From positions 1-64,000 of the forward strand of contig WGGC01000029.1 of assembly GCA_015491905.1 (NCBI GenBank): a stretch of DNA of 64,000 bases. The letters run 5' to 3'. This DNA is from Bacteroidales bacterium (GTDB lineage Bacteria > Bacteroidota > Bacteroidia > Bacteroidales > F082). Of the stretch, positions 52,777-63,605 are shown one piece after another (position 1 is the stretch's first letter; each line of letters begins with the position of its first letter). The position numbers and the translations under genes were made by a program. The notes beneath the pieces are model-generated. The model had not been told where the DNA came from. It searched no databases and saw only the letters and a list, made by a program, of their open reading frames with translations.

Positions 52777-55273
52777 AACTTATTTTAGACAAATTGTGCC
52801 CTATCTGGCGGCAATTATTATTTTCTTAGGAATTACATTAATTTATTTTTCTCCATTACTCGAGGGAAAGAAACTAAAACAACATGACATTGCGATGTTT
52901 AAAGGAATGTCAAAAGAAATTGTTGATTTTAGAGCTAAAACCGGAGAAGAGCCGCTTTGGACTAATTCTATGTTTGGAGGTATGCCTGCATGGCAAATAT
53001 CTGTTAAATATTCTGGCAATCTAATGATGGATCTTGACCGTGTGATTAGGCTTGGCTTACCTGGTCCTGCTGATTATGTTTTTTTATATTTTCTTGGGTT
53101 TTTTATTCTTTTGCTTATAATGAAAGTAGATCCGTGGGTAGCTATTGTCGGATCAATAGCATACGCACTTTCTTCCTATTTTTTTATTATTCTCGGGGCA
53201 GGGCATACTTCTAAGGCTCATGCAATAGGCTATATGGCTCCTGTTTTGGCTGGTATTATTTGGACATATAGAGGCCATATTTGGAAAGGTAGTTTATTGA
53301 CAGCTGTTGCTCTTTCTTTGGAAATTTTATCCGGGCATCTTCAAATTACCTATTACCTGCTTATTTTAGTAGCTGTTTATGTTGTTTATGTTTTCTTTAA
53401 AGATATAAAAGAAAAAAAGCTCCCCTATTTTTTAAAAGCCTCCGGACTATTAATTATTGCAGCTTCTTTTGCTGTGTTAACTAATATTACCAGTTTTCTC
53501 GGAACCTATGAATATAGTCAATACACCATGCGTGGAAAGCCGGTTCTTACCAAAGAAAAAAAAATTAAATCTGGTGGGTTGGATAAAGATTATATTACAG
53601 CATGGAGTTATGGTATTGGAGAAACTTGGTCTTTGTTATTTCCGGATGTTAAGGGCGGAGCCTCCGGATATATTGGTAAGGAGTTCTCCAAAGAATTAAA
53701 AGATACACCGGCACAATTTCGACAAATTATTTCTCAGCAAAATGCTTATTGGGGAAATCAACCAGGAACTTCTGGCCCGGTATATGTCGGAGCTATTGTA
53801 GTCTTTTTATTTGTGCTCGGCATGTTTGTTTTAAGAGATAAGTTTAAATGGGCTATGTTGATAGCGACTATCCTGGCCATAATGCTTGCCTGGGGAAAAA
53901 ACTTTATGGGACTCACCGATTTCTTCATAGATTATATACCCGGATATAATAAATTCAGGGCAGTTTCTATGATTCTTGTAATTGTTGAGTTAACTATTCC
54001 TTTAATTGCAATAATGGGATTGGATAGGATTATTAAAAATCCGGCAATTTTGCGAAATAAAATGAACTGGTTTTATGCCTCTCTGGCACTAACCGTTGGA
54101 ATTGGCTTGCTATTTTATATTTTTCCCACACTCTTCTTTCCATTTTTCAGTAAATTTGAAATGCAACAATTTAGCCAATTAAGGCAAAGCAATAATGCAG
54201 CGCAGGTTACAGCTTTTATGGATGCTCTGCAAAATGTAAGGATTGTAATCTTCCGACAGGATATTCTACGAAGTATCTTTTTTATTTTAATAGCTTCGGG
54301 GTTATTATATGCTTTTATTTTGGGTAGATTGAAAAGTGGTTGGATGTTATTCCTGTTAGGAATACTTATCCTGATTGATATGGTTGGTGTTGATAGACGT
54401 TACCTCAATAATTCTAATTTCGAGATTGCCAAAAAAGCTGAAGTCCCATTCCATAAAACTTTGGCTGATAGATATATTGACAAGGATAAATCTCCGGATT
54501 TTAGAGTTGTGGACATTACTAAAAATGTATTTAACGATGCCAGTACTTCTTATTTTCACGAATCTATTGGTGGATATCACGGTGCGAAACTTCAGAGATA
54601 CCAGGATCTTATAGACTTTTATTTATTAAATGATATTAATAATTTAAGAAAGGTGTTTACACAACATCCAACTCTTCAGTCTATTGACTCTGTTTTACGT
54701 AGTGATCAAACCCTTGATATGCTAAACACGAAATACATTATATATAATCCTAATGCAGAACCTATTTTAAATCCTTATGCATTTGGTAATGCATGGATTA
54801 CTCATAAAGTAAAGTGGGTTAAAAATGCTGATAGTGCAATTGTTGCACTTGGTAAAACTAATCTTAGAGATGTTGCTGTTGTTGATAAAGTTTTTTCAAA
54901 TATACTTCAAAGTTCAGATTTCATTGTAGATTCTTCGGCAACAATAAAAATGACTTCTTATGCACCTAATCTGTTACGTTACCAATTTAATTCAAAATCA
55001 CCACAATTGGTTGTTTTCTCAGAGATATATTATCCTCTGGGCTGGGAGGTTACTATAGATGGCAAAAAGGCACAATATTTCAGGGCAGATTATCTTCTTC
55101 GTGCAATGACAGTTCCTGCAGGTAATCACCAAATTGTTTTTAAATTTAAACCTAAAGTATGGTCAGTAGGCGAGGTTGTTTCCTTTATCTCCTCATTGTT
55201 GTTATTGCTTTTAACAGTATGGGTTTTGTTTGTGGAAATAAGAAAATTTTTTCGAAACTTGAAAAATAACTAG
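52769..55273 (+). CDS. YfhO-family polytopic membrane protein
   Basis: This ~834-residue protein has about 12-13 membrane helices and a large C-terminal periplasmic domain, with the YfhO pattern NSMFGGMPAWQ, AGHTSKAHAIGYMAPVLAGI and SEIYYPLGWEVTIDGKKA. YfhO proteins are GT-C-like and linked to surface glycan or teichoic acid glycosylation. The start at 52769 (MSKTYFRQ) overlaps the DUF4834 stop; upstream in-frame ATGs back to 52703 would give a hydrophilic out-of-family N-terminus. Confidence 0.85.
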   Translation: MSKTYFRQIVPYLAAIIIFLGITLIYFSPLLEGKKLKQHDIAMFKGMSKEIVDFRAKTGEEPLWTNSMFGGMPAWQISVKYSGNLMMDLDRVIRLGLPGPADYVFLYFLGFFILLLIMKVDPWVAIVGSIAYALSSYFFIILGAGHTSKAHAIGYMAPVLAGIIWTYRGHIWKGSLLTAVALSLEILSGHLQITYYLLILVAVYVVYVFFKDIKEKKLPYFLKASGLLIIAASFAVLTNITSFLGTYEYSQYTMRGKPVLTKEKKIKSGGLDKDYITAWSYGIGETWSLLFPDVKGGASGYIGKEFSKELKDTPAQFRQIISQQNAYWGNQPGTSGPVYVGAIVVFLFVLGMFVLRDKFKWAMLIATILAIMLAWGKNFMGLTDFFIDYIPGYNKFRAVSMILVIVELTIPLIAIMGLDRIIKNPAILRNKMNWFYASLALTVGIGLLFYIFPTLFFPFFSKFEMQQFSQLRQSNNAAQVTAFMDALQNVRIVIFRQDILRSIFFILIASGLLYAFILGRLKSGWMLFLLGILILIDMVGVDRRYLNNSNFEIAKKAEVPFHKTLADRYIDKDKSPDFRVVDITKNVFNDASTSYFHESIGGYHGAKLQRYQDLIDFYLLNDINNLRKVFTQHPTLQSIDSVLRSDQTLDMLNTKYIIYNPNAEPILNPYAFGNAWITHKVKWVKNADSAIVALGKTNLRDVAVVDKVFSNILQSSDFIVDSSATIKMTSYAPNLLRYQFNSKSPQLVVFSEIYYPLGWEVTIDGKKAQYFRADYLLRAMTVPAGNHQIVFKFKPKVWSVGEVVSFISSLLLLLLTVWVLFVEIRKFFRNLKNN

Positions 55274-55277
55274 GCAT

Positions 55278-56600
55278 TTGAAGAAAGTTTTAATTATTAC
55301 ATATTACTGGCCTCCCAGTGGGGGAGGAGGTGTGCAGCGCTGGTTAAAATTTGTAAAATATTTTCGTCGGTTTGGATGGTACCCGGTTGTTTTCACTCCC
55401 AAAAATCCGGAATATCCGACGGAAGATTACTCTTTGCTTTCTGAAATTCCTAAGGATACCGTTATTATCCGAAATAAAATTTGGGAACCCTATGCCGCTT
55501 ATAAAAGATTTACAGGAAAAGCGGAATCGGATAGAATTCAAACGGCTTTCTTATCTGAAAAAAAATCACGGCTTCCATGGTTAGAAAATCTCGCTATTTG
55601 GATAAGAGGAAATCTGTTTATTCCTGATGCCAGAAAATTTTGGGTTAAACCTTCGGTACGCTATTTACGTAGGTTTTTAAATAAATATCCCGTCGATGTT
55701 ATTGTTACTACAGGGCCACCGCATAGCACCCATTTAATAGGATTAAAACTGCATAAAGAACTTGGGCTGCCATGGCTGGCTGATTTTAGGGATCCCTGGA
55801 CTAATATTGATTTTTATGAGAATCTTAAGTTGGGAAAACGTGCCGATAAACTCCATCACAAATTGGAAAAAGAAGTTCTTGAAATGGCTGATGCTGTTTC
55901 TGTGGTTAGCCCTGGTATGAAACGAGAGTTTTTAGAAATAGTAAATAGAAAATATTATGTAATACCAAATGGCTTTGATAGGGAGGATGTTAACCTTAAG
56001 CAAAAGGTTTCTGTGAAAAGAGATAAGTTTATTATTTCTCATATTGGGTCTCTTACTCCCACAAGAAATTCACCTGCTTTATGGAAGGTCTTGAAAGAAC
56101 TGGTGCATGAAAATAAAGTTTTCGCCGGGATGTTGGAAATAAGAAATGTGGGTAGTATTGATTTCCAGGCTATTGAGAGTATAAAGAAACAAGGTGTTGA
56201 GAAATATCTTACTCGTATAGATTATATTCCACACGAGGATGTAATTGTTGAACAACATCAGGCGGCAGTATTACTATTATTGATAAATAATACACCAAAT
56301 TCTAAACTTATTCTTACAGGAAAATTATTTGAATATCTTGCCTCAGGCCGTCCTATAATATCTATTGGCCCTTTAGATGGTGATGCAGCCCGGATTATTA
56401 CAGAAACAAATTGTGGAAAAGTTTTTGATTTTTCTGATGAAAAGAATTTGAAAAAAGAAATTATCAGACTTTTTGATGCTTTTATTAATGATAAAGAAAA
56501 ACCTGTCTGCAAAAATGTAGAAAAATTTGAACGACAAAAATTAACTGAAAAAATGTCGGAAGTACTTCTTAGTATTACCTCATCAAAACCAAGTAAATAA
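55278..56600 (+). CDS. GT4-family glycosyltransferase
   Basis: This 440-residue GT-B glycosyltransferase begins ITYYWPPSGGGGVQRWLKFVK (about 6-26). It has the TGPPHSTHLIG block, VSPGMKREF and a donor-binding region with LFEYLASGRPIISIGPLDGDAARII. The start is a TTG at 55278, four nt after the YfhO stop, with no better ATG near it. It probably adds a sugar to a surface glycan. Confidence 0.85.
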   Translation: MKKVLIITYYWPPSGGGGVQRWLKFVKYFRRFGWYPVVFTPKNPEYPTEDYSLLSEIPKDTVIIRNKIWEPYAAYKRFTGKAESDRIQTAFLSEKKSRLPWLENLAIWIRGNLFIPDARKFWVKPSVRYLRRFLNKYPVDVIVTTGPPHSTHLIGLKLHKELGLPWLADFRDPWTNIDFYENLKLGKRADKLHHKLEKEVLEMADAVSVVSPGMKREFLEIVNRKYYVIPNGFDREDVNLKQKVSVKRDKFIISHIGSLTPTRNSPALWKVLKELVHENKVFAGMLEIRNVGSIDFQAIESIKKQGVEKYLTRIDYIPHEDVIVEQHQAAVLLLLINNTPNSKLILTGKLFEYLASGRPIISIGPLDGDAARIITETNCGKVFDFSDEKNLKKEIIRLFDAFINDKEKPVCKNVEKFERQKLTEKMSEVLLSITSSKPSK

Positions 56601-57599
56601 ATCTTCTTTTATTTGTGGCGTTTCAAGTAGTCGGGAAACAAACTGACTGATATCATAGTTTTTATCATTGAACACTTTGTACAATTCTTTTAACATAAGT
56701 TCCTTTGTTCTGATATTCCTCTTTTTAGCAATTTTATCTACAAAAATATTAGTCGCTATTCTTCCTTCTAAAACTACTTGTTCACTAATATAATCGGTGA
56801 AAAAACCTTTTCCTATTAATAATCCTAAGGTTCGGTTACGGCTCATATCATTTAATGCTGTTAAACTGAAATCTCCAAAACCACAGTAATTAAAAATGGT
56901 TTTTTCTTTTCCTCCAAATCTGGACAAAAGATATCGAATTTCGTTTATCGAACGTGTTAAAATAAGAGACCTTAAATTGGGAGAATCATAATGAGCATCT
57001 ACAATGCCCATGATAATAGCATAAATGTTCTTTAATATACTGGAAAGTTCAGTTCCTACTACATCTGTATTGAAATCCAGATAAATAGAAGTTTTATCAA
57101 ATAATTTTGTGAATATTTCATTATATTTTGAACTTCGTGCAGAAACAGTCATACCTGTAGGAACCTGATTGATTATTTCTCTGGCAAATGAGGGCCCTTT
57201 AAAACAAACTACAGGGTTAGGAATTATTCTTTCAATACACTCAGGAATAGTACTGTCTTCCTTACCAAAACCTTTAGCCATATTTACTAATATTGCTTTA
57301 GGATTGATGTATTGCATGTTCTTTTCTACATAATTAACAATTACGGTTGATGGAATTCCGAAAAAAATTAAATCAGCATTTTTAAGCGAAGAAAGGTCAT
57401 CTGTTGCCAATATGTCCGGATGCAAAGGAACAGTTGGAAAATATTTCTTATTAATGTGTTCTTGGTTAATTGAATTAATCACCTCTTTTTCTATTGAAAT
57501 AATTTCCACAAGAAATTTCTCTCTTTGACTAAGTATTTGAGCAAAAGAAGTTGAAATGGCTCCGCTGCCTATAAAACTTATCTTTATCGGGTGATTCAT
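56583..57599 (-). CDS. gpsA: NAD(P)-dependent glycerol-3-phosphate dehydrogenase-like (GpsA)
   Basis: This ~338-residue protein has a Rossmann GSGAISTSFAQIL start, FKGPSFAREI, TELSSILKNIYAIIMGI (containing the catalytic Lys region LKN) and GFGDFSLTALNDMSRNRTLG. It reduces DHAP to sn-glycerol-3-phosphate. The motif GFGDFSLTA departs from the common GxGDLxxT, so it could be a divergent paralogue used in glycan synthesis. The ATG at 57599 is preferred over 57626 because the Rossmann strand should be near the start. It converges with the GT4 gene and overlaps it by 18 nt. Confidence 0.82.
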   Translation of the reverse strand: MNHPIKISFIGSGAISTSFAQILSQREKFLVEIISIEKEVINSINQEHINKKYFPTVPLHPDILATDDLSSLKNADLIFFGIPSTVIVNYVEKNMQYINPKAILVNMAKGFGKEDSTIPECIERIIPNPVVCFKGPSFAREIINQVPTGMTVSARSSKYNEIFTKLFDKTSIYLDFNTDVVGTELSSILKNIYAIIMGIVDAHYDSPNLRSLILTRSINEIRYLLSRFGGKEKTIFNYCGFGDFSLTALNDMSRNRTLGLLIGKGFFTDYISEQVVLEGRIATNIFVDKIAKKRNIRTKELMLKELYKVFNDKNYDISQFVSRLLETPQIKEDLFTWF

Positions 57600-57876
57600 C
57601 TCCGTATTTTTATTATAAGTGTGCAAAGTTACAAATTAAAGCTTTTATTCATAATCTCTTTATAGTTTTATATTTTCTTGGAAAGGTGGTACTTATCCTG
57701 ATTGTGCTTCCGTTTGTTATCTACATGTATAAAGTTAAGCGGATAAGTATAATTTAATTGTTACTTAACCATATCTGGTTGTTATGGTTAATAGTAATAA
57801 TCAAGTTGTCGTTTTTTTTATCTTTGTGGCAAATCATAAATGTAATTGTTTCCGAAAAAGTGAATCTTTTAAAGTA

Positions 57877-58902
57877 ATGAGCCTTACAAAAACTGTTATC
57901 ATTCTTCTTAATTGGAATAATGCCAAAGACACTATTGAATGTGTTGATTCGTTATTGATAGCAGTAAAAAATACTGAAAGTTATATTGTTATTTTTGATA
58001 ATAATTCTGTTGACAAATCGGTTAAAAATATTCAACAACATCTTATAAAACAAAGGATAGAATATTCTTTATATGATAAACAGAATGGTTCTTTTGTACC
58101 TAATGTTAAAGCAAAAAATTCAAAAATACTTTTACTTCAAAATGATGAAAACTTTGGTTTTGCTAAAGGTAATAATGAAGCAATCAAAGTTGTAAAAAAA
58201 TTGTTTCCTGACCGTTTTGATCGATTTTTTCTGTTAAATAATGATACTATTGTTCAGGAAAAAACATTGGTTTCCTTATTTTCATGTGCAGATAAAAATA
58301 AAGATATAAAAGTGTGGACTCCAGTAATTGTATATGCCGACAACCCGCAAATTATATGGAATGCCGGTGGTTATTTGGGAAAATGGGGCGGAAAAAAATA
58401 TATTGGTCATAAAAAACTTCGTACCAGCTTTCCTGCTAAAGGATACCGTTTAATTACTTTTATTACCGGATGTGCTTTATTAGTAGACAAAGAACTAACA
58501 AATGATGGTAACTTATTAAATGAAGATTTCTTTTTTGGTGAAGAAGATTACTATTTTTCATTGAAAATGAAAAAGAAAAATGTTAAAATGGGTGTTTGCT
58601 TTGAATCGGAATTGATGCATAAGGTAAGTACCTCAATTAAAAAAGTTTCATCAGCCAATCATTTGCCATTATTTTACATTAATTATCTGAATAGAATTAT
58701 TAATATGAAAAATTGGATGTCGGATGGAGTTTATAAAATTTGGAAGCCCGGCTTTATAATGCATGCTGCATTTAATACTTGGTGGAAGAGGTGGTATTCT
58801 TTTGGTGAAATGACAAGGTTCGTTCATTTATTGTCAAAAAATTCAAAAAATAAGCAGCAAGTAACACGAGAAGATTTTTTTGGAGCAAAAAAGTTATTTT
58901 GA
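57877..58902 (+). CDS. GT2-family glycosyltransferase, rhamnosyltransferase-like
   Basis: This is an ~341-residue GT-A enzyme. TVIILLNWNNAKDTIECVDSLL (about 5-26), NFGFAKGNNEAI, FLLNNDT (DxD-like) and FFGEEDYYFSLKMKKK match GT2 rhamnosyl- and related transferases. The start at 57877 (MSLTKTV) fits the family; the frame extends back to 57784, but the extra ~31 residues have no family match. Confidence 0.82.
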   Translation: MSLTKTVIILLNWNNAKDTIECVDSLLIAVKNTESYIVIFDNNSVDKSVKNIQQHLIKQRIEYSLYDKQNGSFVPNVKAKNSKILLLQNDENFGFAKGNNEAIKVVKKLFPDRFDRFFLLNNDTIVQEKTLVSLFSCADKNKDIKVWTPVIVYADNPQIIWNAGGYLGKWGGKKYIGHKKLRTSFPAKGYRLITFITGCALLVDKELTNDGNLLNEDFFFGEEDYYFSLKMKKKNVKMGVCFESELMHKVSTSIKKVSSANHLPLFYINYLNRIINMKNWMSDGVYKIWKPGFIMHAAFNTWWKRWYSFGEMTRFVHLLSKNSKNKQQVTREDFFGAKKLF

Positions 58903-58962
58903 AATAATAATAAGTAATAATCTACTATATACGTAGTTTTTGATCTCTTTTAAGGGTATGAT

Positions 58963-59661
58963 ATGGATTCAATAGAAAAAATACATGAAAACAAAGCGGC
59001 TGAAGGGTATTTTGCAACCATTAATTCAGATTTGGTTAGTCAGATTCCTTATCAGCCGGGTAAAATACTTGATGTTGGGTGTGCAACCGGAAATCTTGGC
59101 CAGGAGGTTATTGATAAAAAGCATCCTGAAATATATGAAGGAATTGAAGTTGTCCCATCAGTAGCAAAAATAGCAAAGAAATATTTGTCAAAAGTATATG
59201 TTGGGCAGGCTGAGGAGTGGTTAAGTAAATTAAAAACAGGATATTATGATTGGGTTATTCTTGCTGATTCCCTTGAACATACCGTTGACCCATGGTCAAT
59301 ATTGAAAGAAGTTAATCGTATTCTTAAAGAGGATGGACATATTATTGTAAGCTTGCCAAATGTTCGTAATTTGGGTGTTATAACTGAAGTACTTGTAAAA
59401 GGAACATGGAATTATAAGGAAATGGGTATATTGGATAAAGGCCATTTGCGATTCTTTACAAGAAAAAATATTTTGAAAATGTTATCTGATTATGGATTTG
59501 AGACAGAGTTAATCTATTCTAATCCTAGAAATAAATGGAAAAAGATGAAGGGTCGTCTCATTGCTCGTGTCATTTCTTTGCTCATTGGAAAACCTTCAGA
59601 TTATGAAGAGTTTATTACAGTGCAATGGCGTATTGTAGCTAAAAAAATTAAAGATGTATAA
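58963..59661 (+). CDS. Class I SAM-dependent methyltransferase
   Basis: This 232-residue protein has the SAM motif I ILDVGCATGNLGQEV (about 35-49), an acidic strand-2 end (YEGIEVV) and motif ILADSLEHTVDPW. LPNVRN and GHLRFFTRKNI match Methyltransf_11/23 enzymes found in glycan clusters. The substrate is unknown. Confidence 0.85.
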   Translation: MDSIEKIHENKAAEGYFATINSDLVSQIPYQPGKILDVGCATGNLGQEVIDKKHPEIYEGIEVVPSVAKIAKKYLSKVYVGQAEEWLSKLKTGYYDWVILADSLEHTVDPWSILKEVNRILKEDGHIIVSLPNVRNLGVITEVLVKGTWNYKEMGILDKGHLRFFTRKNILKMLSDYGFETELIYSNPRNKWKKMKGRLIARVISLLIGKPSDYEEFITVQWRIVAKKIKDV

Positions 59662-59684
59662 TTAACTTAATTTTTAATAAAATT

Positions 59685-60683
59685 ATGCCCTCTCCTAAAT
59701 TTTCAATACTGTGCCCTACATATAATCATGAATCGTACATTGCTCAGTGTATTGAATCGGTTAAGCAACAAACATTTCAGGATTGGGAATTGCTTATTTT
59801 GGATGACGGTTCATCGGATAAAACCGGAGAAGTTGTAAAGCTCTTTTTAAAAGATAAACGAATCCATTATTTTCACCAGGAAAATAAAGGCGCGGGTAAA
59901 GTCCCGGAGAATTATAACATCTTACTTAATAAAGCCAAAGGTAATTTTATTACGATTTTGGAAGGAGATGATTTTGCTTCGCCGCATTTACTTGAAGAGC
60001 ATTTAAAAGCATTTGATAAAAAACCTAATTCTATTTTATCATTTAATATTGTAAATGTTATGGAACCGGGTTATAACTGGACAGCTCCTAAGCTCCCAAA
60101 AAATGAAAATGAAAAATTAATATTTGAAAATATTCCTGTGGGTAATGCTCTTAATGAACTTTTTTTTAGATGTTTTATTCCTGCACAAGGAGTTACTATT
60201 CGTAGAGATATTCTAATTGAAGCCGGCGGGTTTGAAAAGGTTGAAGGACTGCCAACAGTAGATTATCCTACATGGCTTAAACTTGCTCAAAAAGGAAGTT
60301 TTATTTTCGTACCTAAAGTGCTGGCTAATTGGCGCAGGCACCAAACACAATCTACAAAACAAAGAATTGTAATCTTGACAAAATTAATGCTCCCTGAATT
60401 TTTAAATACATATGATAATTTACCTGACAACTTAAAATCTGCTTTAAAAGTTTCCAGATCGCAAATAAAAAATCATTGGGATGTTCAGCTGACTAAAATT
60501 CTTATACGGGGGGGGAATTACCAATTACAATCGGGACAGTGGAAACAGGCTAGGCAATATTATATGGAGTCATTTAAAAAATGGACATCCGTTATTTTTT
60601 TATGGAGAACTAAAGCTACTATTGGGCTTTTATTTTCTTTTTTTCATATACCATGGTTTCATTGGAAGTCAAAAACTAAATAA
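59685..60683 (+). CDS. GT2-family glycosyltransferase
   Basis: This 332-residue GT-A glycosyltransferase has FSILCPTYNHESYIAQCIESV (about 5-25), ELLILDDGSSDKT, ILEGDDF (DxD equivalent, EGDD) and VDYPTWLKLAQKG. It lies 23 nt after the methyltransferase gene, so the two are likely co-transcribed. The sugar and acceptor are unknown. Confidence 0.88.
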   Translation: MPSPKFSILCPTYNHESYIAQCIESVKQQTFQDWELLILDDGSSDKTGEVVKLFLKDKRIHYFHQENKGAGKVPENYNILLNKAKGNFITILEGDDFASPHLLEEHLKAFDKKPNSILSFNIVNVMEPGYNWTAPKLPKNENEKLIFENIPVGNALNELFFRCFIPAQGVTIRRDILIEAGGFEKVEGLPTVDYPTWLKLAQKGSFIFVPKVLANWRRHQTQSTKQRIVILTKLMLPEFLNTYDNLPDNLKSALKVSRSQIKNHWDVQLTKILIRGGNYQLQSGQWKQARQYYMESFKKWTSVIFLWRTKATIGLLFSFFHIPWFHWKSKTK

Positions 60684-60696
60684 TTAATGATTAAAC

Positions 60697-62175
60697 TTAT
60701 TTCCCTGCTATTGAAAGTAATTTATTTATCCGTGTAGTGTATTCTTCAGAAATATTCCAGAAATAAGCTATAGGCATGTATAAAATTGTAATAATTGCTG
60801 ATCGTAAGAATATATCTATCCAAATATTGTTTTGCTCAGGAATAAATAATAGAATTATATAAACAAGACCGCCCAAAAGTACAATCTTTAAATTTTTTAT
60901 TCCTAAAGGAAGCATTTTCATTTTTAAATAGATGTATGTCATTTGAATAACATTTATGATTACTTGAGATAGGAATGTCGCAAGAGCAGCACCCGTAATT
61001 CCAAGAATGGGAATAAATATATAGTTGGTGATAACTACAATGCCAAAAAATATTATGTTAAATAAAAGTAGTTTTTTATAATATGGTGAAAATTGTAAAA
61101 TAAATCCATTTACTCCAATGGAGCCGCCAAAAAGCTTAGCAAGTGCTATAAAAAGTAAAACGTATTTTCCTGCTGCATAGTTCGCAGGCAACAGTTTGAA
61201 AATATTATCGGCATTAAGCCAAATTCCTAAGAAAATGAGCATGCTTATCAAACTTAAATTTACCGATGCTTTCTGATATATTTCGTTTACCTTTTTGAAA
61301 TCTTTTTTTGAAAATCCATTTGATATAAGAGGGGTTAAGATATTGCTTGTTCCATTAAATGGAAGTAAAATTACTGTTCCAAGATAAAATGCAACTGAAT
61401 AAAATGCAACACTTTTAAGATTAATCATTCCGCCAACCATCAAAACATCTATATAATTGGCCAGATAAGTAGTGCTTCCTCCCAATATTACAAATAAGCC
61501 AAATATTGTAATTTCTTTTAATTGTTTTTTGCTTAAAAATGTGAAATAAAGATTTATTTTAAAACTTTTTATTGCGATGGCATAAATAACGAGAATTATC
61601 AGAATAATTCCATAAGCATTTACAAACCAAAAAATAAATGTTTCGAAATTAATTATATTTTCATGAAACATAATAATAAGTGTCAACCATATTATTCGGA
61701 GTACTACGTTCTTTAAAAATACAGCAACTGTTGTTTTTAATAACGCCCTTAAATAGGCTTCCAATACATTGAAATAGATAAAAAAGAAGGTTATAAAATA
61801 AATATAGTGGAAATTTTCGCCGAATAAAGAGCTCTTGTTGGCATATGAATTTATTATTTGCCCTTGGAAAATATTGACTAAAATAAAATATACTATAAAA
61901 CCCAAAAGAGGGATTAATAACATAAGTGTAAAAAAACCACCTCTTTCTTTTGATGTTTTATTAAAATTGGGAAAAAATTTAATGAGAATTTGTGGGCTGC
62001 CCAGCAATGCAAATTGTGCAAAAACAGTACCTGCTGCCCATAGTACTCTTGTTAATCCAAACTGATCTGCAGTAAAAAAAACCGGGAAAAGTAATATTGT
62101 ATTTACATATCCTATGGCTATTCCTATTGCCAACCATAATGTATTGTAAAACCCCTGCTTGATAACGATTCCCAT
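60697..62175 (-). CDS. Polysaccharide flippase (Wzx/MATE-like)
   Basis: This 492-residue protein has about 14 membrane helices, no signal peptide, and the oligosaccharide-flippase pattern (KQGFYNTLWLAIGIAIGYVNTILLFP, GSTTYLANYIDVLMVG, IPILGITGAALATFLSQV). It would move lipid-linked glycans across the inner membrane. It is convergent with the GT2 gene, 13 nt apart. Confidence 0.88.
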   Translation of the reverse strand: MGIVIKQGFYNTLWLAIGIAIGYVNTILLFPVFFTADQFGLTRVLWAAGTVFAQFALLGSPQILIKFFPNFNKTSKERGGFFTLMLLIPLLGFIVYFILVNIFQGQIINSYANKSSLFGENFHYIYFITFFFIYFNVLEAYLRALLKTTVAVFLKNVVLRIIWLTLIIMFHENIINFETFIFWFVNAYGIILIILVIYAIAIKSFKINLYFTFLSKKQLKEITIFGLFVILGGSTTYLANYIDVLMVGGMINLKSVAFYSVAFYLGTVILLPFNGTSNILTPLISNGFSKKDFKKVNEIYQKASVNLSLISMLIFLGIWLNADNIFKLLPANYAAGKYVLLFIALAKLFGGSIGVNGFILQFSPYYKKLLLFNIIFFGIVVITNYIFIPILGITGAALATFLSQVIINVIQMTYIYLKMKMLPLGIKNLKIVLLGGLVYIILLFIPEQNNIWIDIFLRSAIITILYMPIAYFWNISEEYTTRINKLLSIAGK

Positions 62176-62250
62176 AATCAGCTTTTAGTGTTGCAAATTA
62201 CAAAATTTACAATTGTGTTAATTATTTTTAATATATAATGAGGAATCAGT

Positions 62251-63390
62251 CTAGTCATGTTCTGTAATTAAATTATAAACCTGATTTGTTTGATGTCCTA
62301 TTTCAAAAGGAGAATATGCAGATGAGAAGGCTTTTGCTATTTTCTTGTAATCATAGAAATTATCCTTTGTTAAAAGGATAGCATTTTTCCAATCTTCAGA
62401 GGTATTATTAACCAGTTTTCCATTATAATCAGAAATAATTTCTTTGAATACTTCAATATTGCTTGCTAAAACAGGAGTTCCGGTTTTCAAAGCTTCATAA
62501 ATAACAATGCCAAAGGTCTCAAATTCAGTGGGGTGAATAAAGAAATGACTTTTTTGAAGGTGTTCCGAAACCTGTTTCTTATTTTTGAAGCCACAAAAAC
62601 AGACAGGTAAATTATATTCAGCAGCTTTCTTTTTATAATCATCTATTGCATCTCCATCACCAATAAAATTAATCTGAAAATCAAAAGGAGACTCTTCCAT
62701 AATCTTATGAAATGCTTCTAATATTATGTCTCCCCGCTTAGGACTTCTTTTTTTCCAACCTGCAATCAAGGTGTACCTGATGATGTCTTTTGGAGGTTTT
62801 TTATGAAAATTAAATACATCTCCGTTAATAGGATTTGGAATAATAAATATTGGTTTATTAGTATTTAAATAAGGTGATATTTTATTTTTTAGAAAAGGAG
62901 AAACAAAAATTAAAGCATTTGCATTATTATAAATTTTTTTTCCTTGTTGCCCTAAAGGGTGTTTGCGTAAAAATGATGAAGCTCTACTCCAGTGTTCAGT
63001 TAAAACGAAAGGCTTTTGTAGAACCTTTGCTATCCAAAATCCAAAAAAACCCGCAGGAAAAATTGCATGGCTGTGTACTATGTCAAAATTTTCATTTTTT
63101 ATCTTTTGTGTATATTGTAAAATATGACTTTTGATTAATAAGGGCCATTGATAAATAAATTTCCAAAATATAGATGAAATAACTATTTCTTTCACAGCTA
63201 TTCCTTCTTTTATATACCGGTATTCCTTAAGTTTTAGTTTTTTGTTGCCTTTAATAATGTGAAAATAAAGTACCTGGCATTGAGCCCCTGTAACGGTCAG
63301 GCTTTTAACATGATCCAGAATAAAACTTCCTTGCTGAGGATTTTCTTTATTCGGAAACCAGCAGGTAACTATTAAAATATTCTTATTCAA
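62251..63390 (-). CDS. GT4-family glycosyltransferase
   Basis: This is a 379-residue GT-B enzyme. ILIVTCWFPNKENPQQGSFI (about 5-24), HSHAIFPAGFFG, LTEHWS, IFIIPNPINGDVF and EFETFGIVIYEALKTGTPVLA with the EX7E motif (E-F-E-T-F-G-I-V-I-Y-E) fit GT4. It is transcribed with the flippase gene (75 nt apart), so it probably works on the same glycan. Confidence 0.9.
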   Translation of the reverse strand: MNKNILIVTCWFPNKENPQQGSFILDHVKSLTVTGAQCQVLYFHIIKGNKKLKLKEYRYIKEGIAVKEIVISSIFWKFIYQWPLLIKSHILQYTQKIKNENFDIVHSHAIFPAGFFGFWIAKVLQKPFVLTEHWSRASSFLRKHPLGQQGKKIYNNANALIFVSPFLKNKISPYLNTNKPIFIIPNPINGDVFNFHKKPPKDIIRYTLIAGWKKRSPKRGDIILEAFHKIMEESPFDFQINFIGDGDAIDDYKKKAAEYNLPVCFCGFKNKKQVSEHLQKSHFFIHPTEFETFGIVIYEALKTGTPVLASNIEVFKEIISDYNGKLVNNTSEDWKNAILLTKDNFYDYKKIAKAFSSAYSPFEIGHQTNQVYNLITEHD

Positions 63391-63605
63391 ATTTTTTTTT
63401 TCAAAGATAAGATTCTAATATAATTTTTTTAACATTAAAATTGATTTTGTTAAATATGCATAAATATATAGATATATATTTTATTAATCAAAGCAAATAT
63501 AGTGAAGTATAAAAAAAGAGCAAATCCAGTACAGTTATAGCCACCTTGTAAACTGATTCCTGTTGCAGATAAAAAAATAATTAAAGAACTGATATTAAAG
63601 AGTTA